NCBI GenBank assembly: GCA_015485035.1
Contig: WFUI01000036.1
Location: 1 to 11,468 of the forward strand
DNA from: Mariprofundus sp.
Lineage (GTDB): Bacteria > Pseudomonadota > Zetaproteobacteria > Mariprofundales > Mariprofundaceae
Direction: 5' to 3'
DNA: 11,468 nt
Shown: positions 8,091 through 11,468 of the stretch, piece after piece
Layout of the letters: the number at the start of each line of letters is the position of its first letter
Position numbering within the stretch: the stretch's first letter is position 1
The notes under the pieces: model-generated
What the model saw: the letters and a program-made list of their open reading frames with translations, nothing else
The model's database searches: none
What the model was told of the DNA's origin: nothing
Position numbers and translations under genes: made by a program

Positions 8091-8300
8091 TTAATGGCTA
8101 TGCTGATGTTTCGATAACCAGTGGCGATATTTCGCCCTGACCGGCGACTTCGGCTTGAAATACCAGCCCAACACAGCAGTCAGCAGCCCTCCGTAAATCA
8201 TCAGGGCCAGCGCCTCGGCGACCGGAGTCTGCCAGAATACTGCATAGATCAGGCTGCCGGTTGCAGCCATCGTGGCAAGAATAATAACAGCAATACCCAT
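8091..8300 (-). CDS. Small two-helix membrane protein of unknown function
   Basis: A 69-residue hydrophobic protein I do not recognise. It has two probable transmembrane helices, about residues 3-23 (IAVIILATMAATGSLIYAVFW) and 27-47 (VAEALALMIYGGLLTAVLGWYF). A basic, His-rich C-terminal tail follows (KPKSPVRAKYRHWLSKHQHSH, about 49-69), which would favour a cytoplasmic C-terminus and hence an N-in/C-in hairpin. Support for coding: an AGGAGG seven nt before the ATG, a coherent two-helix pattern and a candidate promoter in the 240-bp gap upstream. An ATG five bases upstream is out of frame. A hairpin follows the stop. It lies between the slipin gene and acnA on the same strand, but the long spacer suggests it is transcribed on its own. 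No function can be assigned. Confidence 0.75.
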   Translation of the reverse strand: MGIAVIILATMAATGSLIYAVFWQTPVAEALALMIYGGLLTAVLGWYFKPKSPVRAKYRHWLSKHQHSH

Positions 8301-8371
8301 TGCATGACCTCCTGTTACTGAGAATTACGGACTGTGTGTCCGGTTTCAAATGCTGAATATCAGCGCCATTT

Positions 8372-8400
8372 TAAATAGGGTTTGGACAATCCCGTTTCAA
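8372..8400 (-). promoter_or_regulatory. Candidate sigma-70 promoter for the small membrane protein gene
   Basis: On the minus strand TTGAAA (8400-8395, five of six matches to the -35 consensus) is followed after exactly 17 bp by TATTTA (8377-8372), within an A/T-rich TATTTAAAAT. Transcription would begin near 8365 and leave a leader of roughly 65 nt. That leader contains a 5-bp hairpin (CGGAC/GTCCG at 8328-8342) shortly before the AGGAGG. The -35 and spacing are good; the -10 is poor. Confidence 0.45.
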
Positions 8401-8462
8401 GATGTCATACGATGATTTTCCCCTGCTGGAATCGGAGTTTGGAGCTCTGGCCAGACAGGGAA

Positions 8463-8489
8463 GCGCTGATTAGCGCAGTGCTTCTGCGC
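8463..8489. other. Two overlapping, mutually exclusive hairpins in the slipin–small-protein spacer
   Basis: GCGCT (8463-8467) pairs with AGCGC (8472-8476), and GCGCAG (8473-8478) pairs with CTGCGC (8484-8489). The two stems share 8473-8476, so only one can form at a time. Neither is followed by a T-tract on the minus strand. They lie about 60 bp downstream of the slipin stop, upstream of the candidate promoter of the small gene. They may be a degenerate terminator or simply GC-rich chance pairing. The rest of the 8301-8548 spacer shows no supported gene. Confidence 0.35.
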
Positions 8490-8548
8490 AGACCACGGAT
8501 GGCCTGCCTCATTCATGCTGCTATGGTGGCAGAGACAATCACAGGGGG

Positions 8549-9307
8549 CTACTGATCACCCTGCGTTTTGGTGCCCGCTGCATTAAACAGCGGCTTGATC
8601 AGATCCAGCGGAAATACAATGGTCGAGGATTTATCTCCGGCGATTTCGGTCAGCGTTTGCAAATAGCGCAACTGGATGGCCTCTGGCTGTCTGGCCAGTA
8701 TCCCGGCAGCCTCTACCAGCTTTTCCGCTGCCTGCATTTCACCCTGGGCATGAATAATTTTGGCACGCCGTTCACGTTCCGCCTCGGCCTGTTTGGCAAT
8801 GGCGCGAATCATACTTTCATCCAGATCAATATGTTTGATCTCCACATTGGCCACCTTGATGCCCCATATATCGGTCTGGGCATCCAGAATCTTCTGCACA
8901 TCGGAATTCAGCCTGTCGCGCTCAGCCAGCATTTCATCCAGTTCATGCTGACCCAATACGCTACGCAATGTTGTTTGTGCCAGCTGGCTGGTGGCATCGA
9001 AGAAGTTCTCCACATTGATAATCGCCTTCTGCGGGTCGATAACGCGGAAATAGATCACCGCATTGACCTTGACCGATACATTATCGCGGGAAATCACATC
9101 CTGGCTCGGCACATCAAACACCAGCGTGCGCAAATCCACACGCACCATTTGCTGAATCACCGGGATGATCAGAATCAGCCCCGGCCCTTTCACTTTCCAG
9201 AATCGCCCCAGCATAAAGACGACACCGCGCTCATATTCTCGCAGCACCCTGAACGCGCTGAAAACAATAATTAGAATAAAAAAGCCGATTCCAAGTAATA
9301 TATTCAT
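8549..9307 (-). CDS. Slipin/stomatin-family SPFH-domain membrane protein
   Basis: A 252-residue stomatin-like (slipin) protein. It has an N-terminal hydrophobic hairpin or helix (about 3-20), then [22 protein letters not shown] (23-44), the SPFH/PHB domain (about 24-185) with [23 protein letters not shown], and an alanine/glutamate-rich coiled coil (about 170-205, [20 protein letters not shown]). A hydrophobic C-terminal segment, [15 protein letters not shown] (227-241), follows. In the archaeal pair PH1510/PH1511 the corresponding C-terminal hydrophobic region of the stomatin homologue is cut by the NfeD-type protease. Slipins oligomerise and organise membrane microdomains. The ATG overlaps the nfeD stop as ATGA and has a GGAGG 7 nt upstream inside nfeD, so the pair is translationally coupled. 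In some annotations this family is called QmcA-like or HflK-like, but the nfeD neighbour supports slipin. Confidence 0.93.
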   Translation of the reverse strand: MNILLGIGFFILIIVFSAFRVLREYERGVVFMLGRFWKVKGPGLILIIPVIQQMVRVDLRTLVFDVPSQDVISRDNVSVKVNAVIYFRVIDPQKAIINVENFFDATSQLAQTTLRSVLGQHELDEMLAERDRLNSDVQKILDAQTDIWGIKVANVEIKHIDLDESMIRAIAKQAEAERERRAKIIHAQGEMQAAEKLVEAAGILARQPEAIQLRYLQTLTEIAGDKSSTIVFPLDLIKPLFNAAGTKTQGDQ

Positions 9308-10677
9308 GATCTGACCTCCGTGGTTTGATGTAATAAAGGTGTAACTTCCAGAACCAGTCCATCGCGACCGGTTACCCGAATGGCAACGCCCTGCCGGACG
9401 GATTGATCACTCCTGGCCTGCCATGTTTCGCCATGCACCTGGACCCGGCCATGTTTCTCAAAGGATTCCAGCGCAATGCCGGTTTCATGCAATAATTCTT
9501 CAGCACCGCTGACAACCGGTCGCATTCTGGCTCTGATTGCCATGCCTGTGATCAGGATGAAAAACAGCGCCGAAACAAGCGATACTGTGCCAATCAACAG
9601 CATCGAAATCCCGTAGCCTGGCACACCGGTATCCATCAGCATGATAGAACCTGCAACAAAAGCAATCACACCACCCAGCCCTAACGCACCAAAGCTGGGA
9701 ACAAATGCTTCGGCGATCATGAATGCAATACCCAGTCCGATCAGACCGAGCCCGGCAATATTGACAGGCAGCACCTGGAAGGCGAACAGGGCCAACAGCA
9801 ACGAGATGCCTCCTATCACTCCTGGCAGAACAAAGCCGGGGTTGGCCAGCTCGAAAAACAGCCCGTACATACCGAGTAACATCAGGATATAGGCCACATT
9901 GGGATCGCTTATAACAGCCAGCAAATGACTGCGCCAACTGCGTTCAACCGTTTCAATGATCATCCCCTGTGTCTTCAGGGTCACCTTGCCCTGAGAGGTC
10001 ACAACTGTGCGTCCATCCAGCTTGCTTAACAGTTGAGGTATGTCATCGGCAATCACATCGATTACGCCCTGTTTCAGAGCCTGATCAGCCGACAGTGACG
10101 CGGCATTGCGCACCGCCTGCTCGGCCCACTCGGCATTGCGACCCCGCAACTGAGCCAGACTGCGCAGGTATGCAGCTGCATCATTAATCATCTTATGCTG
10201 CATCGGATTATTCACCGCTTCAGATTCAGGGCCTTTCTTTGGGTCGTTCGGAGAAGCAGGCGTCTCCGGTTCAGGGATATTCGGCTTGGGCATTCCACCG
10301 ATCTGAACCGGTGTGGCTGCACCAAGATTGGTGGCCGGCGCCATGGCAGCAATGTGCGAAGCGTAGAGAATATAAGTGCCGGCACTTGCAGCACGTGCTC
10401 CCTGGGGCGCGACGTAAGCAACCACTGGAACAGAAGATGCGAGAATGGCCTGAATAATACGCCGCATGGCGAGATCCAGCCCGCCCGGCGTATCCATACG
10501 CAGGATAAACAGCGATTGCTCATGAGCATCCGCGATGGCATATTCAATATCTTCAGCAACAGCAGGGCCAATAGCCCCCTGAATATCATATAACCGGGCA
10601 ACCGGCGCCGACTGTATCGAAGGAACAGCGACCAGCATCAATGCTGCGAGTATCAGAACAGGTATCACTCTATGCAT
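9304..10677 (-). CDS. NfeD1b-type membrane-bound ClpP-class serine protease
   Basis: A 457-residue long-form NfeD protein. It has a signal peptide or anchor (2-23, cleavage plausible after AVPSIQSA) and an extracytoplasmic ClpP-like protease domain (about 26-235). TM helices follow between about 260 and 385, then a C-terminal OB-fold NfeD domain (about 395-450, [20 protein letters not shown]). In the protease domain the catalytic Ser98 is in [11 protein letters not shown] and the probable general base Lys162 in [16 protein letters not shown], matching the Ser-Lys dyad described for PH1510. [13 protein letters not shown] (60-72) is the conserved substrate strand. A Pro-rich insert (129-158) lies between the two catalytic residues. 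The protein is thought to process its partner slipin and take part in membrane quality control. The signal sequence requires the ATG at 10677, yet no Shine-Dalgarno precedes it; see the extended -10 entry. Confidence 0.93.
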   Translation of the reverse strand: MHRVIPVLILAALMLVAVPSIQSAPVARLYDIQGAIGPAVAEDIEYAIADAHEQSLFILRMDTPGGLDLAMRRIIQAILASSVPVVAYVAPQGARAASAGTYILYASHIAAMAPATNLGAATPVQIGGMPKPNIPEPETPASPNDPKKGPESEAVNNPMQHKMINDAAAYLRSLAQLRGRNAEWAEQAVRNAASLSADQALKQGVIDVIADDIPQLLSKLDGRTVVTSQGKVTLKTQGMIIETVERSWRSHLLAVISDPNVAYILMLLGMYGLFFELANPGFVLPGVIGGISLLLALFAFQVLPVNIAGLGLIGLGIAFMIAEAFVPSFGALGLGGVIAFVAGSIMLMDTGVPGYGISMLLIGTVSLVSALFFILITGMAIRARMRPVVSGAEELLHETGIALESFEKHGRVQVHGETWQARSDQSVRQGVAIRVTGRDGLVLEVTPLLHQTTEVRS

Positions 10678-10684
10678 GCATGTC

Positions 10685-10693
10685 AGTATACCA
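10685..10693 (-). promoter_or_regulatory. Extended -10 promoter abutting the nfeD start
   Basis: On the minus strand TGG-TATACT (10693-10685) forms an extended -10 element; TATACT matches TATAAT at five of six positions. The -35 region is poor (CTGCAA at 16-bp spacing). The expected transcription start, about 7 nt downstream, falls at or within one or two bases of the nfeD ATG at 10677. The 106-bp divergent region to the flavodoxin gene holds no equally good promoter for the rightward gene. Confidence 0.5.
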
Positions 10694-10782
10694 CAATGGC
10701 TGGAAATTGCAGCCCGTATTCATAGGCTGTGAAACTTGCAGGAAGAGGTGATCATTCCACCGTCTGCAACAGGGAGGTAACT

Positions 10783-11325
10783 ATGCGGGTTGTGATTGCG
10801 TATCACTCCGATTACGGAAACACAAAAAAAATGGCTGACGCTATTGCGGCCGGTATGCGGGCTGGCCAGACTGATATATCCATTGATCTGCATAGCGCTG
10901 GGGAAACATCACTACAGGATTTACTGACTGCTGATGTCATCGTATTCGGAACGCCGGTGCATATGGGCTCAATGGCATGGCAGATGAAACAATTGATCGA
11001 TCGCGCAGCCAAGCTGTGGATGGAAGGTGCGCTGGAAGGCAAGGTCGGTGGTGTCTTTGCCACAGGCGGTGGCTTTGGTGGTGCCGGTGGTGGCGTGGAA
11101 CAAACCATGATTTCACTCTATTCCAATTTTCTGGAACATGGCATGGTTGTGATTGGCTTTCCCAAATCCCTGCCCGCTTATGCTGATGGCGGATTACAAT
11201 GGGGGCCATACGGACGCAGCGGCAACCACGAAGGTATGCCGGATACTGTTTCGGAAGCAGCCCTCGCCGCTGCACGCAGTTATGGCTCTCACCTGATCGA
11301 AGTCGCCGGCAAAATAAACACCTAG
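10783..11325 (+). CDS. WrbA-like flavodoxin-fold NAD(P)H:quinone oxidoreductase
   Basis: A 180-residue flavodoxin-fold protein most like WrbA, the FMN-dependent NAD(P)H:quinone oxidoreductase family that reduces quinones by two electrons in the cytoplasm. The FMN phosphate loop HSDYGNTKKMADAI spans 8-21. The FMN ring-binding segments are FGTPVHMGSMAWQMKQLID (55-73) and FATGGGFGGAGGG (92-104), followed by LEHGMVVIGFP (117-127). The WrbA-type end GPYGRSGNHEG...ALAAARSYGSHLIEVA (141-175) is intact. It is somewhat shorter than the roughly 198 residues of E. coli WrbA. The glycine-rich loop replaces the usual TSTASQHGG, so specificity may differ, and a plain flavodoxin-like oxidoreductase is the alternative. 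The ATG at 10783 has a strong GGGAGGT just upstream; an in-frame ATG 18 codons earlier lacks one. It is divergent from nfeD, and an insertion-sequence end begins directly after its TAG. Confidence 0.85.
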   Translation: MRVVIAYHSDYGNTKKMADAIAAGMRAGQTDISIDLHSAGETSLQDLLTADVIVFGTPVHMGSMAWQMKQLIDRAAKLWMEGALEGKVGGVFATGGGFGGAGGGVEQTMISLYSNFLEHGMVVIGFPKSLPAYADGGLQWGPYGRSGNHEGMPDTVSEAALAAARSYGSHLIEVAGKINT

Positions 11326-11468
11326 CAGTCTGTCGGACTTTTGCTCAAACGATGATACAATGAGGGCATTGAATAAGTCGGAGGGTTGAACCGTTATGAG
11401 CAGCAAATTTCGGAACACAGATCGAATGACTTCCTACCTATTGCCGCCATCATTGGATGAATGGTTAC
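11326..11468 (+). mobile_element. Left end of an IS1182-like insertion sequence (cut by the window edge)
   Basis: Directly after the flavodoxin stop codon the sequence changes to a 70-bp leader, beginning CAGTCTGTCGGACTTTTGCT, that resembles an IS terminal repeat and contains the small palindrome AGTC-TGTCG-GACT (11327-11339). A transposase N-terminus follows. The exact outer boundary is not fixed, because the opposite inverted repeat and any target duplication lie outside the window. Confidence 0.6.
11396..11468 (+). CDS. IS1182-like (DUF772/DDE) transposase, N-terminal 24 residues
   Basis: The frame opens at an ATG with GGAGGG about 10 nt upstream and reads on into the window edge without a stop. 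The visible residues end in TSYLLPPSLDEWL. The block LLPPSLDEWLPE(D/N)HLARF is the typical start of transposases of the IS1182 group, which carry a DUF772 N-terminal domain and a DDE catalytic core. Only the first 24 codons are present, so family assignment rests on this short stretch, and whether the enzyme is intact cannot be judged. Confidence 0.7.
   Translation, partial: MSSKFRNTDRMTSYLLPPSLDEWL

Noticed and set aside
8402..8473. A 23-codon plus-strand micro-frame (MSYDDFPLLESEFG...) in the same spacer.
   Set aside because: It has no clear ribosome site or promoter, and such a short frame is likely by chance.
8397..8516. A 39-codon minus-strand frame (starting MNEAGHPWSAQ) in the slipin–small-gene spacer.
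   Set aside because: There is no Shine-Dalgarno sequence upstream, the composition is not coherent and it spans the overlapping hairpins. Not supported as a gene.
1..11468. Search by eye for CRISPR arrays, tRNA or rRNA genes, toxin–antitoxin pairs, restriction systems and prophage genes.
   Set aside because: No regularly spaced repeats, cloverleaf-type sequences or matching protein motifs were seen; apart from the IS end the window is housekeeping DNA.

Overview
The window is a housekeeping segment of a Gram-negative bacterial chromosome, almost certainly Pseudomonadota. The evidence is an ArgS–SPOR gene pair, an AmgK-type amino-sugar kinase, an AcnA-type aconitase and an NfeD–slipin pair, with moderate GC judged by eye. 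A more precise placement (for example a zeta-, gamma- or betaproteobacterium) cannot be made from this sequence alone.

Left edge (1-340): the 3' end of prmC (release-factor glutamine methyltransferase) runs rightwards into a perfect 10-bp terminator hairpin. The hairpin is shared with the convergent leftward operon and its strong T-tract serves the leftward transcript.

Central block (356-7961, all on the minus strand, transcribed right to left): acnA (aconitase, TCA cycle), mutM (8-oxoguanine glycosylase), argS (arginyl-tRNA synthetase), a single-pass SPOR-domain envelope protein, amgK (MurNAc/GlcNAc kinase) and slyD (FKBP-type prolyl isomerase). Gaps are short: 69, 46 and 33 bp, an 11-bp overlap, then 98 bp. 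The block reads as one operon or a set of overlapping units. A perfect TATAAT lies upstream of acnA, and a small REP-like hairpin separates acnA from mutM. The SPOR protein and AmgK overlap, which joins a septal-peptidoglycan binding protein to a peptidoglycan-sugar salvage kinase.

Membrane block (8091-10677, minus strand): nfeD (ClpP-like membrane serine protease) and a slipin/stomatin gene overlap by ATGA. A 240-bp spacer with a candidate promoter and two competing hairpins follows, then a 69-residue two-helix membrane protein of unknown function. nfeD has no Shine-Dalgarno sequence and has an extended -10 box right at its start, so its mRNA may be leaderless.

Right edge (10783-11468, plus strand): a WrbA-like flavodoxin-fold gene is divergent from nfeD. 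Immediately after its stop codon comes what looks like the left end of an insertion sequence, with the first 24 codons of an IS1182-like transposase running off the window.

I found no CRISPR array, tRNA, rRNA, phage gene or defence cassette. The window is mostly ordinary; the points worth a second look are the possible leaderless nfeD, the SPOR–amgK coupling without murU, the altered PrmC C-terminus and the IS end abutting the flavodoxin gene.
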